A DNA stretch of 64,000 bases, taken from positions 1,046,582 to 1,110,581 of the forward strand of contig CABFPE010000082.1 in the NCBI GenBank assembly GCA_900660155.1. The letters run 5' to 3'. This document shows positions 37,214-49,689 of this stretch, in pieces. The notes beneath the pieces were generated by a model. The model was not told where the DNA came from, searched no databases, and worked only from the letters and a program-made list of their open reading frames with translations. Every line of letters starts with the position of its first letter. The stretch's first letter is position 1. The position numbers were made by a program, and so were the translations under genes. Source of the stretch: Hofstenia miamia. Taxonomy: Eukaryota; Xenacoelomorpha; Acoela; Hofsteniidae.

Positions 37214-37440
37214 ATTACCTCCCGAATATTCATATATATATATATATATATATATACCGTATATAAATGTAGCCAAGAAATTATATCTACATGCATTCGT
37301 GTTTAATGTTCAGCAATATAAATGTATAAGAAGTAATAAAGAATTTTTCCATTTACTTTGATATTCTATTCCGTATATTATTCCTGGCGGCTGCTCAACA
37401 ATGGCTTTTTTAATTCTAAGTACATCAATTATTCAAAAAC

Positions 37441-37871
37441 TTTGAATTCTGCTCTACAGAGAATTGAAAACATTGTTTTAGGTAATAAAAGACCGCTGTA
37501 GACCGTAAATAATTCGGTGATAATTGCCGACTGTGATTTGGAGAATAGTTGATATTATTTTATACGTTGAGCAGGCAACACAACGTTATGTCAATAACAG
37601 CATTGTAAAATTTCATGTTTCATAACACAAACTTACTCTATTTCAACTATTATGTTTTGTTTCTGTTAGCCACGTGTAATTTGTAAATTAAAATAGTTGC
37701 TATAAAAGACAGTGTAAATCTGTGGGAGGGATAATAATGTTTGTCCTCTTATTACTTTTGCTTAAATGCCAAAACAATGTTAGAAGTATTTAACGGGTCT
37801 TTAAAAAAGTTAGGCTGGCCTTTACAAACTTGTTCCACTTGTAGACTTGTTTTGTAGAGCAGAATTCAAAT
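37441..37871. repeat. 431-bp interval bounded by a 17-bp inverted repeat
   Basis: TTGAATTCTGCTCTACA at the left end and its exact complement TGTAGAGCAGAATTCAA at the right bound the interval. The right arm is also the start of repeat family B, so the left arm may be an inverted fragment of the same repeat rather than a transposon end. Confidence 0.5.
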
Positions 37872-38110
37872 GTGGAAATAATGTTTCTCTCATTTGATTC
37901 ATTACCTGTACTGATATTTTATAATGGCAGAATGCACTTTGTCCCCATGAATACATCTTTGTTTGTACTATTTATATGTGGGTTAAGAGTACAACTTGAT
38001 ACAAATGAGATAGGAATCAATTTATTGCGAGCATGTACAATAATTGTATTTATATTAACCATAGGCTTAAGTGTTTCTTGTGCATTACCTATTGGAATTG
38101 GATATTCGAT
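37850..38110 (+). repeat. repeat family B, copy 1
   Basis: It aligns with 42965-43145: TGTAGAGCAG at the start, GGAAATAAT, CATGAA, TTTATATGTG and AATGAGATAGGAATCAAT followed by GCGAGCATGTACA near the end. A 100-codon frame (37872-38174) overlaps it and is probably fortuitous. Confidence 0.5.
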
Positions 38111-38179
38111 TAATGTTTTTCAATGTCATTCAAAAACTACAAGAGAATTACAAACAATAGCGTCAAAGATGTAACGCAC

Positions 38180-41100
38180 TTGTTAGCAAAACACCACAAA
38201 ACAATGTATTATAATATCAAGTGAAGTCCCAATTCATGGAGTGAAGGTTTAACAAAACCATAAAGTTCATGACAGAGCAACATAAAATGTTAAAAACTAA
38301 AGGCTGTTGCTAAGAATGAAAAATGCTTACCTCTAATAAATGTCAGTTAGAGGTGAGATCAGATGAACTTTGTAATTCCAAAATCTAAAATACATTTACT
38401 TTAGATATAAATAAATATTTTAGATATTGATATCAGTAAGTTTTACTCAATCATAAAATTGATTGATATTATAACATGAGCTACCTTGTGGTTTTACCAA
38501 GTAGTCATTTGATGACCTTAAAGCAAATGATAAAACCAGACCTACATTTGTATGCATGTTAAATAAACAGTAGGTTGAAATAGTTACCTAAACCTTATTA
38601 CTCTGTTTAGATAATACAAAAAAAGGACCGCATCTGCATACCATTCTTCTTCAATGTAACAATGACGTCAAATCAATGATAATGAAACTTTTGTTAGCGG
38701 AAGACCATCATCTCTCTCTCTCTCTCTTGAGTTCAACAGGAGCAAAATAGAAAGTGAGCCACAAAAAGAACACCATCGCCAGTTTGCCATCTCAACTAGC
38801 GTTATGCTAGTAGTAGCACCTGCTACAGAGAGTTCCAGTGGCAGACAACACAGTCAGAGATTTACAGTACCAACTAGTGCAGCAGTATTAGCAGCATGCA
38901 CTGTAGGTATGGAATCTGGTGTGAGGCAATAGCAGCCATCAGATAACGATGGTATAATATTAACAATGGTGGATGTGGGTAGGGGGAATTAACAAAATTA
39001 AACCTGTGATAAATGTGTTGGCAAATTTCACAGTTTAAAAACTTGTTTCTGCTAAAACTCAATTGATTTTTAAATTGATATACATGTTTATTCTAATATT
39101 ATTCATTATAATTTTCAAAAAGAGATATATAAAAATCCTGCGTGGGTTGGATGTGGATATATTAAAATTGCAGATTTAGTGAGCTTTGTATAAATTTGAG
39201 AAAATTTGTGCTGTCTATTAATTTGATGAAATTCAATACCCATATCCACCTTTGGGTAGTAGTACCAGCTGTATTATCTGATGAGCACATATCTCTTCGA
39301 AACAAGAGATAAGCCTTCCACCTGGCTGTGGATTGGAATCCTTTTGTGCACAGGCAAACTAAATTACAAAATATGCTACACCCTCTCTCTTGCGCCTCAA
39401 TTAGTGACACCACCAATAAAAAATCTTTCCGCTTTCAGCATTAATTGGGAATTCAAAAACCCATAAGTCCACAACTAAGTTTTACTTCATTGTCAGCAGA
39501 AACGCACAATTCATATCATAAAGAGATAAAAGATCATGTCAATAAAATAGGTCAATAACATAAATAGGCCAAGAAAGAAAGCCACCTAAAAGTTGATTTC
39601 ACCATATCCTATGATGAAAATTGTTCCCTGACCACATTGGATTTTCCAAAAGCTTAATATCAATAAATTTACAAAAGCTTATTGGCAATTGCCACCTCAG
39701 TTATAAAAATGACGAAATCAACTTGGATTGCAAAAAATTATATCCATACATCTCCTGGTAAAGACAGAAAGTCTTACAGAAATCTCTAATCAATTAGAAA
39801 ATTTTATAATTACCATGTCAGAAAAGTAGAAATTGGAATACAATTCTTCATTATTTAGAGGAAACTTTTTTAGAGGTGGAACCTTCCCTAAGAAACTCAT
39901 TTGTTGTAAGAATTGTTTCTTAGTTTGTTGACCTTTCCACTTTCAACTGCTATTCCAAGATTACAGACATCCACGCCAAATTTGTGCTGTCACAAAACAT
40001 CTCTTCTCTATTAAAAACATAAATCAGATAAACTTACTTTTGGACATCCGCCAAAAGTCAAAATTGAGCAATCTCACAGAAAGTATAAATGTGATGTTGA
40101 ATAACCTACAAATATCATGATCCGGCATTCCGGTCACAAGAAAATGGCGTAATTATTTGAGAAAGCCCTGAAAATTTGGAAGTAGCAATCTCTACTAAAG
40201 CAAAAAAGATGAAAAGTTGGTTACTTGATGCCACACTTCTAACAACATTATCCCACGTGAAAATGAATATGAATAGTGTACGCACTCCTATCCTATCAAA
40301 GGTAGATTATTGAGAAGAGCACATCTATCCTACTGAACAATAAATTATCCAGCAATATCTTCAGAATTTATATTTCGGAACAACCTAGGAATCCTAAGTT
40401 CAAAATGTATAATGCAAATATTCTGGCTTCACACAAGTGTTTCGAAAAAAGACCACTCCGCACAATTTTCGTGCAACCAACTGTCACATTTCCTATTCAT
40501 ATTTAAGATGAATTTAATCTCAAATTGTGGTATAGGAATAAAATCTACCTGATAATCAGTCATAATATACTGCAAACAATAGACGAAACACTCTCATAGT
40601 ACAAATTTAAAAAAATGATGTCAATTATTAAAAGACAGGCAGGTAATTAGTTGTGCTAGTAAATGAAGTGTACTTACTCCCAAATAATGCCATTCAACTG
40701 TCTTGAAAAACAAAATAAATGATAGATGAAATTAACAAGGAAACCATGGCTTACTCGTGAAGAAGCAAACCAGATGAATTCAGATTATATTACAAGCAAA
40801 GAGGACTTGCCACTGAGATTGAGGTCACCATAACCTAAAGTCAGTATCAGGAATTTCATATCAATCAAAGTGTTGATTTGATGAAAATGTTCTTTATGTA
40901 GGTGCTTATGAAAAATGAGGTAATGATGTTACAAGACTTCCAAGCAACTGGCTCTCGATGTTGAATACATTACTATAAAAACCAAGATAAAGCCAAAAAC
41001 CATGGATAGCTTATGACCTTAGATATCATCAACTTGATCCAAAATGAATAATCTTTGCACCATGAATTTCACTAATTCGTTGCAAAACATTAAAAACAGC

Positions 41101-42236
41101 AAATTGAAACCAATGGTATGTGAAAATAGACAACTATGCAGTCTCATTTGCTTTCTATCAACAATGACAAAAGAGTTTATTCCATTACTGATTAAGTCAA
41201 GGCAAAAAGATATGTGTACATGTTAATTGCAATGAGAAAGAAAACTAAATCTCTAAAAAAGGCTGTTTTAAAATTACATGAATAAATGGAGTTCAAAGAA
41301 ACACTTTGCAATTATTAATTGAAAATATACCCACAAAAAGAAAACAAATGCAAACAACTTGCAAACGTGAGATGCATCATTGATGAATTAGGACCGTTAA
41401 TAATCTTTTTTACACAGCAATGATTTGCTGTTTCGTGTTAAGATGATGCATAGCATGCCACCACAAGATATAGAAAAAAACTGAAATTATTACTATTGTC
41501 AGGAATTGCAACGCACCACTATCAAGGAATAAGACGGCGAAATGATGATCGGTATCTTTTATAATGAGATCACAACAATAGCCATTGTTCAATACCAGTG
41601 TCAGAGTTTTGCAGAATTTTTGATGTTGTGTTGACAAATACAAGCAAGTTCTACTTCAAATAATCATCAAGATTCAACAGCATCAGTCATCTGTGTGTGA
41701 TGGAATTAAATTATTTGATCTCCTTCTAGTATTCTTACAAGTAATCTAAGCTTATTATGACATAGGTTACACACCAGAGCTGATGAAAACTGTGGAATGT
41801 GGCTTGTGGTGTAGTTTCACGAGATCTTCAGCATCTGTAATATCCAAGGACAACATACGTATTGTCAAAAAATTCTAAAATTGTTCAAATTATTCTTCCA
41901 ACAACTACTTTAAGGCTAAGTACTGGTAATCAACATACTTCAAGAGTCGGCACTCTTTCTGTAACGATGGTGTTAAAAGCTCTTCAACTGTACATAAATG
42001 TCTACAATGTGTCTGTTCCAAAACCCATTAAGAAACTGGGGAAATAACGCCATCTCTAAATCATTTGTGAGCTCCGAAATACAATAAAGAAACGTGTAAT
42101 GTGTAAAACTCAAAAGCTTAGATAATTTCAAGAAATGAAATACTGAAAAGATGAAAATGCAATAGAATGTGTTAACAAATGCTCCATTGTTGATAAATGG
42201 ACCCAAGACTATTCCGTTTGTTGCCAAGAGCAATCT
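38180..42236 (+). other. A-biased stretch without a recognised gene; possible LTR-element interior
   Basis: A clearly exceeds T on the plus strand through most of 39480-42230, unlike the rest of the window, and frames are heavily broken. Such bias is common in LTR retroelement interiors. It ends in a polypurine-like tract followed by a candidate LTR. I could not identify any gag or pol motif, so this is inference. A CT microsatellite lies at 38711-38729. Confidence 0.3.
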
Positions 42237-42253
42237 AGGAGGGAGGGGGGGGG
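42237..42253 (+). other. polypurine-like tract
   Basis: An uninterrupted AGGA(G)n-type purine run sits two bases before the TG that opens the candidate LTR, the usual position of a plus-strand primer. Confidence 0.35.
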
Positions 42254-42255
42254 CG

Positions 42256-42626
42256 TGTAGCATAATTGCCTAATTTTAGCTTCTTGTAATTCCTTACTAT
42301 ATATTTAATTATTCATTTATTAATTATGCATAATTTGCTTAATAGTCAGTGTAATAATATGAATGAACGCTAACAGAAATATAAAAAGGGAAACCTTAGT
42401 TCATTCAAGCTTCTGTTAACCAAAAATTCTGTCTTTTGCAAATCAAGCAGAAATATAAACCACTACTAAGTCACCTATAGATTTAGCACAAAGTAATTCG
42501 ACACTAGTATTCTGTGTGATCTTTCACTCGCCATAGGACTTGGGCAACATGTGATTGGGAACATAAATGGGAATAGTGAATGCCTTCAGCGGCTAAATAA
42601 AGTCATTCATCATCATATTATTATTA
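42256..42626 (+). repeat. candidate 3' long terminal repeat
   Basis: It starts TGTAGCATAATT directly after the purine run, contains a TATA box-like TATAAAAAG at 42380 and an AATAAA signal at 42596, and could end at CATCATCA. I could not find a matching 5' LTR in the window. The element could be truncated, or the call wrong. Confidence 0.35.
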
Positions 42627-42964
42627 TACGTTTTTCAAATATTACTCATTATTTTTACCAAAATAAATGCGTGGATCACATGGGACAGGAGGACAAGTAC
42701 TAAAACAATTCAATGAGGGTCAAATTGCGAGTTGTGATTTCTTAATTAACATAATTTGAGGTATATAATAAGTAAAAATTATTTGTAGGCTTAAAGATTT
42801 TGTTGCATTCTCTGGATGATATTCACTTAATTCTTACGCCTAGCTTATTAAATATAATATTTACTTCTTATTAAATGCGAAGTCAATTCGTGAGCTTTTC
42901 TATCATGCCATTTGACGAGTCCCGTTGCAGAATTTAGGCGGAACTACACAATCTGGTTCAGCTT

Positions 42965-43145
42965 GGTGTGTAGAGCAGGCATTGGAATACGGAAATAATA
43001 ATGCATTTATTTACTGATGTCTTATCGAGGCAGAAGCCATTCGGTCTGCATGAAGCAATTTTGGCTGTGTTATTTACAGTATATGTGTGATAACAGATAA
43101 ATGAGATAGAAATTGATTTCGTGCGAGCATGTACATGTAAAACTA
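42965..43145 (+). repeat. repeat family B, copy 2
   Basis: Diverged match to 37850-38110, best conserved at TGTAGAGCAG and at AATGAGATAGAAATTGAT followed by GCGAGCATGTACA. Confidence 0.5.
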
Positions 43146-43489
43146 TTGTTTTATATTAAGTAAAGCTTTGTATGTCTCTCATTCATCAAGCATGGGATTT
43201 GGAGTTAACAGGCATGTAAAATACTGTAGCTTGCGCTTATTGTTTACAAAAAATATATCATTTTTGTTATTTTTTATTATTGTTATTAAAATGCCCTCAT
43301 TACCAATATTTATGGTAGTTACAATCGTAACAAACTTATTGTGCCTTTAAAGTCACAAACTGTTTTGTTCATATTCTTAAACAATTTTCTACAAGTCTAT
43401 TAAGAAGTTTCAGAATCATGAGATGCATCAATGGGTAAGAATGTTTCCCTGTTCTGGTGGAAATATGTTATGAAAATTATACATGTACT

Positions 43490-43790
43490 TAAGTGCATTA
43501 AAATATTTAATTTTTTCAATAGAAAATCCTATGTTTGCAAATCCATTCAAATTCTTCTCATACCTAGTGTCCAGATAATAAAACCGCTCTAAGCCCATGG
43601 CAGCAATAACTAGCCTCAACTACTTTGCTTTTTGTCATAGACCCCAAGTCCCCTCCATGAGTATAGTCAGAAGTCGTAGGATGTCTTTGCACAGGCGCGC
43701 GAATTAAGGAGGAAATGAAAGAGGAGATCACTCTCTATCCAATTGTATTTTCAGATTCAAAATGCGCTTATTGTTTACTGCAGTGATTCC
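43490..43790 (+). repeat. repeat family A, copy 5
   Basis: Contains AAATTCTTCTCATACCTAGTG, CTAAGCCCATGGCAGCAA, GCGCGCGAATTAAGG, GAAATGAAAGAGGAGATC and TATTTTCAGATTC in the family A order. Confidence 0.55.
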
Positions 43791-43849
43791 TAATTTATAC
43801 TTCAATTTACTTAAACTTATTTTACTTTCTTGGTTGCGGTTACATTGTG

Positions 43850-44189
43850 TGAAGACATGGAAGTTCGGTTTCAGGATATATTACAATTGGAAATTCCTGA
43901 CTAGATAATTGAACTATGTATTAATATTTCTGAGCAAGGAATTCTCGCAGAGGAACTTATAATTTTGCAAAATGATTTTGAGCTCAAACAAAAATTCGGA
44001 ATTTCATTTCAAGAATTTTGGCCGCAACGCGAAGTTCAAGTGAAATATCCTCACGTGGGGATCGTGTAAAAATTTTTTCATTGCATTTCCAAGTTCATAC
44101 GTAGTAGAGGGACGATTTACGACTGTTTCTAACTGAAATGGAACCGGATATCAAGAAGCTTATGAACTTGCGCCAAGCCCATCCTTAAC
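43850..44189 (+). pseudogene. ZBED5-like hAT transposase C-terminal relic
   Basis: Frames read in order MEVRFQDILQLEIPD, AEELIILQNDFELKQKF, ISFQEFWPQ and VKYPHVGIV. After a frameshift come FFIAFPSSYVVE and then LRLFLTEMEPDIKKLM ending at a stop. This order matches the C-terminal half of the ZBED5/Charlie-type hAT transposases (FWxxxxxxYPxL, FPSSYLxExGF, RGDLRLxLTxxEPxI). One in-frame stop and shifts show decay. It lies directly after a family A copy. Confidence 0.7.
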
Positions 44190-44799
44190 ACTAGAGACTG
44201 GAGTTTAAATAAACATTAACCCTTAGATGTCAATTGGGGACTCTTGGACCCAAAACTAAATTTTTCAACATCTTTCCAATAAATAATATAATGAATTTTG
44301 ACATGCTCATAGGAGAATTATGATTTTAACATATAGTTTTAAGAAATACTCAAAAAATTGAAAATTTTTTTGCTGGAAAAATAGTTAGTTTAATTTACTT
44401 AGTTGTTATTTAAGGGTTAATATGCATTAATTCGTTTTTTCTTTTTTTGCCAAAGGGCGTTTGATAGTCAATAAGGTATTCAGAGGGGCGCTATTAGAGA
44501 AAAGTTTAGCGAATGGAGTGTTTTTTTATGGAAACGATTACAAATTCTAGAAAATAGCTGCGTTGCTTCAAATTGTGCTATTCATAAAAATAGTTTATGA
44601 AGAAATAGAATTTTCTCGTAGTAATATTTTGGCAGATATGGGGCTTCGCCAAGAATCCTTGATTTTGATCCTTTACAGCTGGATGCATGCAGATGAATAT
44701 AGTATTCAACAATAATTAGGTCATATTTTATATGCTAATTAGAAAACTGACCTTCAACACCAGCAGTAGAAACGAAATTGGCAATAAGTTTAGACGTTG

Positions 44800-45580
44800 G
44801 AGCGATGATAATAGTCATAGTTTTATTTACTAACTACCGATTTTGTTGCTCCTTCTTTGAGTTGACTCGAGATTAGCAACATCGTTGCTATTCGAAAACC
44901 AGATTACAGAACCATATGCAAGCTCTGACAAATTTGGTGGCCGATAAATATTCTTTTTTACCATCAAGCTATTTGAAAATGGTATGCAATGAATCAAATG
45001 TAGAAGCACATTGTTACATTTATCAAAAATGCTCGCAGTGTGTATATTCCATCTAAGTTCCGAAGATCAATAAATACCTAATTCTGTCACAATTTATAGA
45101 CATTATGTGTAAAGCCAATCTTTTGGACTTTATCTGTTCTGAACGTCATCTGATATATTTCAAATAATCTTTTAGTAAACCGCAATTTTCATTGGAGATT
45201 TTTCCATATTCAACAAACAAAAGCTCGTAGGGAAAGATTGTGGAAGTTCATTGATAAGGTTTAAGAAAAGCATTGATCCAGGGCCTGACCCTGGAAAACA
45301 CTACTAGTAATTGGAAGTATTTTATAATGATATTCCAAAAAACAAAGTTTGTATCAAGAACCCTTGGACTTCTAATGCGCAATTTGTTATTTTTCCGGTT
45401 AAATTCATTAAAATAACTCATTGTCCTTTCAAAGTATGTTCAAACTTCCGTCAGGTTGCTAGCATTGTTTCTCAAACATTTTCTTGAAATTATTGAAAAT
45501 ATTTTTCGAGGAAATAGCATTAAAGCTTTTACATAAACTTTATTTTGCACCTCTGGAGTGATTCATGATGACATAGTTAA
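44800..45580 (-). pseudogene. non-LTR retrotransposon reverse transcriptase relic
   Basis: Minus-strand frames give SSVFQGQALDQ followed by LNLINELPQSFPTSF (motif B and the following IxDLP block). Nearer the low-coordinate end come ELRWNIHTASIFDKCNNV and ELAYGSVIWFSNSND, then NLESTQRRSNK. The last part is the C-terminal LAYGSVIW/LExIQRRxTK block shared by Jockey/CR1-type elements. The YADD core is lost and the frames are shifted repeatedly. Confidence 0.65.
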
Positions 45581-45599
45581 CACGTTCACTTTGGTAGGA

Positions 45600-46560
45600 T
45601 GATGTATTTTATATTAAATTTAATATAATAAGCAATTAGTCACTCTAAGTAAATTATAAGTTGATTTAATATTCTCTATCAGTCATAAATATACCCATCT
45701 TGCATGCACTTAATTGACTTGTGTTAAGGAATTGGAAATAAACAAGTTTATTTAAGAAGCCTCACTGATTCTACAATTGTTAAGAAGTAATGTTCTCATT
45801 AGCGCTACTCATCAAAATCCGTTTTCTGTCAGATTGGAAAGTGATTCCTGAAAATTGTTTTTTTTAGAAAGGCAGCTTTAAATAAATGTTGGGTTAAATA
45901 AATTAGTTAAATGTGTTCACAAACTGATCTTAACTGAACAAAGTAATATACATAATGGTTCTAAAATTATGTTTGCAATTAACCCTACTGTTATATGGCT
46001 TTTTTTTACACACGTCGTTGTTTGGAGGTGGATGGAAAATGTCACCCCCCCACTTATTTCTCTTAATAGTGACCTAATCGCTTTGAAATTTAGAAGACAG
46101 TTTCTATTAATATTGCATTTTGTTATCATAATTTTTACCTGTCATATAAATTGTACTCCTAAATACCTTTATTCCTCTTTGCTACCGAAATGGTAACAGA
46201 AAATTTAAGCATGGGGAATAAAACGAGCCAAATATGAAACGAAAAAATTCACTATAAATATATGTTAGTACTACCCTCTGACAAAATGTCAATAAATTTT
46301 TTTTTTGTAAAAATATTGAAACAATTCTTTTAGTAAATGGATAAAACCAAATTTTCTGCGATAAAATTAATTTGCTAATCAAAATCTTGATTTTTTTAAG
46401 ATATGTATTTGGGTTCAATAATGCCCCCCAAAGTTATGGTTAATATTTGATCATGTATATAAGGTCATCATATAAGTTCTGCCTTAATTTTGAATATATA
46501 AATCAAATGATCAAATGCTACATTTAATTCAAATGTCAATAATCAATGTTTTTCACTGAT
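45600..46560. other. no gene recognised
   Basis: AT-rich sequence with short overlapping ORFs lacking motifs. Confidence 0.5.
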
Positions 46561-46569
46561 TATCTATAA

Positions 46570-46990
46570 CTTCATTCCATTATTAACAAGCTTCGAAATT
46601 CCATTGTTGTAGAATTCTTTTATTTTTGATTCGAATAACTCACAAATGAAATTTTTAACTTTTTGCTTCATTGTAAGAGCTGTTTCCTCCAAATGATTTT
46701 GTAAGCTTATAAATAAATGGCAATATAAAGGAACAAGGTTTTTGTGAAGTGATTTGTGCGGTGTGGGGTCGTGCATTGCCCCATTGAAATATCAGAGCAT
46801 TTATGAGCCACCCATTTTTCAATTGTTTGACTTTTTCGAAGTTGTTGAAGATGATGATGAGCAGTGGAATGGTTTGAACCAAGCTTTCTTATCAATAAAG
46901 TAATATTGACTACATCATTAACTTTCCAGGTAGACGTGGATGAAGATGAATAGTGATATGATTTGCCTTCTTGAAGAAAAAACTATTGTC
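46570..46990 (-). pseudogene. mariner transposase relic
   Basis: Frames on the minus strand contain RKLGSNHSTAHHHLQQLRK (second helix-turn-helix), WVAHK (the WVPHEL position), NARPHTAQIT (the region of the second catalytic Asp, DNARPH in intact elements), LQNHLEETALT (the SLQNxLxGxxF block) and FESKIKEFYNNGISKL near the C-terminus. The central catalytic part between WVPHEL and DNARPH is deleted. Several frameshifts confirm decay. Confidence 0.75.
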
Positions 46991-47814
46991 ATATCGTTTC
47001 AATTTTGTTATATGTCTAAGGTATCTGCACAAAAACTACTGAAAACAAAACTATCACCTTTGTAAGTTGTATATTTACAGATTGGTAAAGGCTGTAAAAA
47101 CAGAGGAATATTAGATCATGACTGGTTTTAATATTTCATTAATAAATTTTAATGACAAACCCAGTCGATTTTTTAAACAACTATTAGGCTACTTGATAAA
47201 ATGATTTCTGATTTAAATGAAAAATTATCTGAACTGCGTATAGTTGAGATTTTAAAAACCATCTGATGAGTGGTAGACTAGTTAGTGAGGATTAAATTTG
47301 AATCTCTATTGAACAGATAGATAGCTGTAAGGCAGAAATAGTATTTACCATATGAATGAAAAAGACCACCATTGTCCAGAAATGTTTCCTGGAAAAGTTC
47401 TCACCATTTCTATGTTCACTCTATTTCTTAACCCCCTTTAGAAATGGATATCAAACATATTGTAGATATTTACTAAGTCAAGTTATGCATAATAGCGTTT
47501 TAACTGTAATAAGATAGTTTCTCGTATAAGTTTTATTGCTTGAGTTCTCGGTCTTTGCATTCTTAAGGATAAAGAATTCTTTGTGGAATACAAGGTAGGA
47601 TGAATCATATTTAGTCAAGAACTTGAATTTTACCACTATGATATAGTCGATTTCATAATGATAAAACACCTCGATAAGTTGCGTTTTAATAGGTTTTTGG
47701 TCATTCCATAAGATTTATTCAATGAATCATGCCTTTTACGAGGCAAATTTTTTGAAAACTACATTAAGTCAATAGTTAGAGGGCAAGTCTTATATATATA
47801 ATATATATATATAT

Positions 47815-48814
47815 NNNNNNNNNNNNNNNNNNNNNNNNNNNNNNNNNNNNNNNNNNNNNNNNNNNNNNNNNNNNNNNNNNNNNNNNNNNNNNNNNNNNNN
47901 NNNNNNNNNNNNNNNNNNNNNNNNNNNNNNNNNNNNNNNNNNNNNNNNNNNNNNNNNNNNNNNNNNNNNNNNNNNNNNNNNNNNNNNNNNNNNNNNNNNN
48001 NNNNNNNNNNNNNNNNNNNNNNNNNNNNNNNNNNNNNNNNNNNNNNNNNNNNNNNNNNNNNNNNNNNNNNNNNNNNNNNNNNNNNNNNNNNNNNNNNNNN
48101 NNNNNNNNNNNNNNNNNNNNNNNNNNNNNNNNNNNNNNNNNNNNNNNNNNNNNNNNNNNNNNNNNNNNNNNNNNNNNNNNNNNNNNNNNNNNNNNNNNNN
48201 NNNNNNNNNNNNNNNNNNNNNNNNNNNNNNNNNNNNNNNNNNNNNNNNNNNNNNNNNNNNNNNNNNNNNNNNNNNNNNNNNNNNNNNNNNNNNNNNNNNN
48301 NNNNNNNNNNNNNNNNNNNNNNNNNNNNNNNNNNNNNNNNNNNNNNNNNNNNNNNNNNNNNNNNNNNNNNNNNNNNNNNNNNNNNNNNNNNNNNNNNNNN
48401 NNNNNNNNNNNNNNNNNNNNNNNNNNNNNNNNNNNNNNNNNNNNNNNNNNNNNNNNNNNNNNNNNNNNNNNNNNNNNNNNNNNNNNNNNNNNNNNNNNNN
48501 NNNNNNNNNNNNNNNNNNNNNNNNNNNNNNNNNNNNNNNNNNNNNNNNNNNNNNNNNNNNNNNNNNNNNNNNNNNNNNNNNNNNNNNNNNNNNNNNNNNN
48601 NNNNNNNNNNNNNNNNNNNNNNNNNNNNNNNNNNNNNNNNNNNNNNNNNNNNNNNNNNNNNNNNNNNNNNNNNNNNNNNNNNNNNNNNNNNNNNNNNNNN
48701 NNNNNNNNNNNNNNNNNNNNNNNNNNNNNNNNNNNNNNNNNNNNNNNNNNNNNNNNNNNNNNNNNNNNNNNNNNNNNNNNNNNNNNNNNNNNNNNNNNNN
48801 NNNNNNNNNNNNNN
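47815..48814. other. assembly gap of 1000 N
   Basis: Exactly 1000 N flanked on both sides by AT dinucleotide repeats, so the length is probably a placeholder. Confidence 0.95.
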
Positions 48815-48944
48815 ATATATATATACATATAATAAATCTACCAGGCTAGGAATAAATTACTATCAAGATTTCAAGAACGAGATATTGTATAGTCATTATT
48901 GTAAAATTTGTATCCTAACCATGGTTTAGCCGAGACATACTTTT

Positions 48945-49230
48945 GCTTAAGGAAAATTTTAATGTTCTTCTTAAAAGCTGCAGTTTTCAATGTTCTTTAT
49001 ATCATTAGGTAGTGGGTTCCAAGTTCGAAAACCGGTATTAATGAATGATTGCTTGAAAACTTTTTTTCTATATTTAGCGCAAATAAGGTGTATTAATCTG
49101 GAATTCTGCTTATGAATAAAACAAAGCGTTCTTATATGTATAAAATGTTTTTTATTGTTTTGACATACTGGTAAATTCGAGAATTTGATGTGGGCCTGGG
49201 TTAAGTTCTAGTCCTGTAGATATCAGAAGA
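48945..49230 (-). pseudogene. internally deleted non-LTR element with a 2A-like motif
   Basis: At the high-coordinate end the minus strand encodes ILANLLISTGLELNPGP, resembling the hydrophobic lead plus (D)xExNPGP motif seen near the N-terminus of some CR1-like non-LTR proteins. Less than 100 bases further on, another frame reads RLIHLICAKYRKK, then SFINTGFRTWNPLPNDIKN, the C-terminal SFxNRxxxxWNxLPxDI block of the same superfamily. N- and C-terminal parts lying side by side imply a large internal deletion or joining of two fragments. Confidence 0.6.
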
Positions 49231-49689
49231 TTTGCTAGTATGTGCTGATAATATATAAAACGGTTAAAAATATCAGAGAAATGAAACTTGAAAAAGGAAG
49301 TAGCCTCCTAAATATTTTGTAGCACTGCTGATAGGTAAGGCTTTTTAATGATTGAGTAACCTTATAGAAAAGTATATAATTAAAAATTATTGCTAAGAGT
49401 AGCACTTTGTGGATAATGTAGTCCAACATTCCAATATGGCAATGCATCATTCTAATGAAATCTATTCCATTTTTTATACGGAATATAAGACAAATTGGTA
49501 AGGCCAAGCTACGTGGAATTAACCATATACAAAATCAGAAGTGAGATTAAAATTATGGAGTACTTAAAAAATAAATATATCGAATGGAATTAACATCTCC
49601 GCGACTTGGCATTTCTAATGCCAATATAGCTTAGTAAATACTTTCTATACATAATGTTATTTGCAAAAGCCCGTACTTGAACCAATCTA

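Noticed and set aside
37872-38174. 100-codon ORF with hydrophobic segments that could be read as a small membrane protein
   Set aside because: It overlaps repeat family B, and the homologous copy at 42965-43145 does not keep the frame open.
40080-40220. Possible gag or pol coding in the A-biased region
   Set aside because: All six frames are heavily interrupted and I could not match any retroelement motif.
47776-48828. 350-codon minus-strand frame
   Set aside because: It is made almost entirely of the 1000-N gap.
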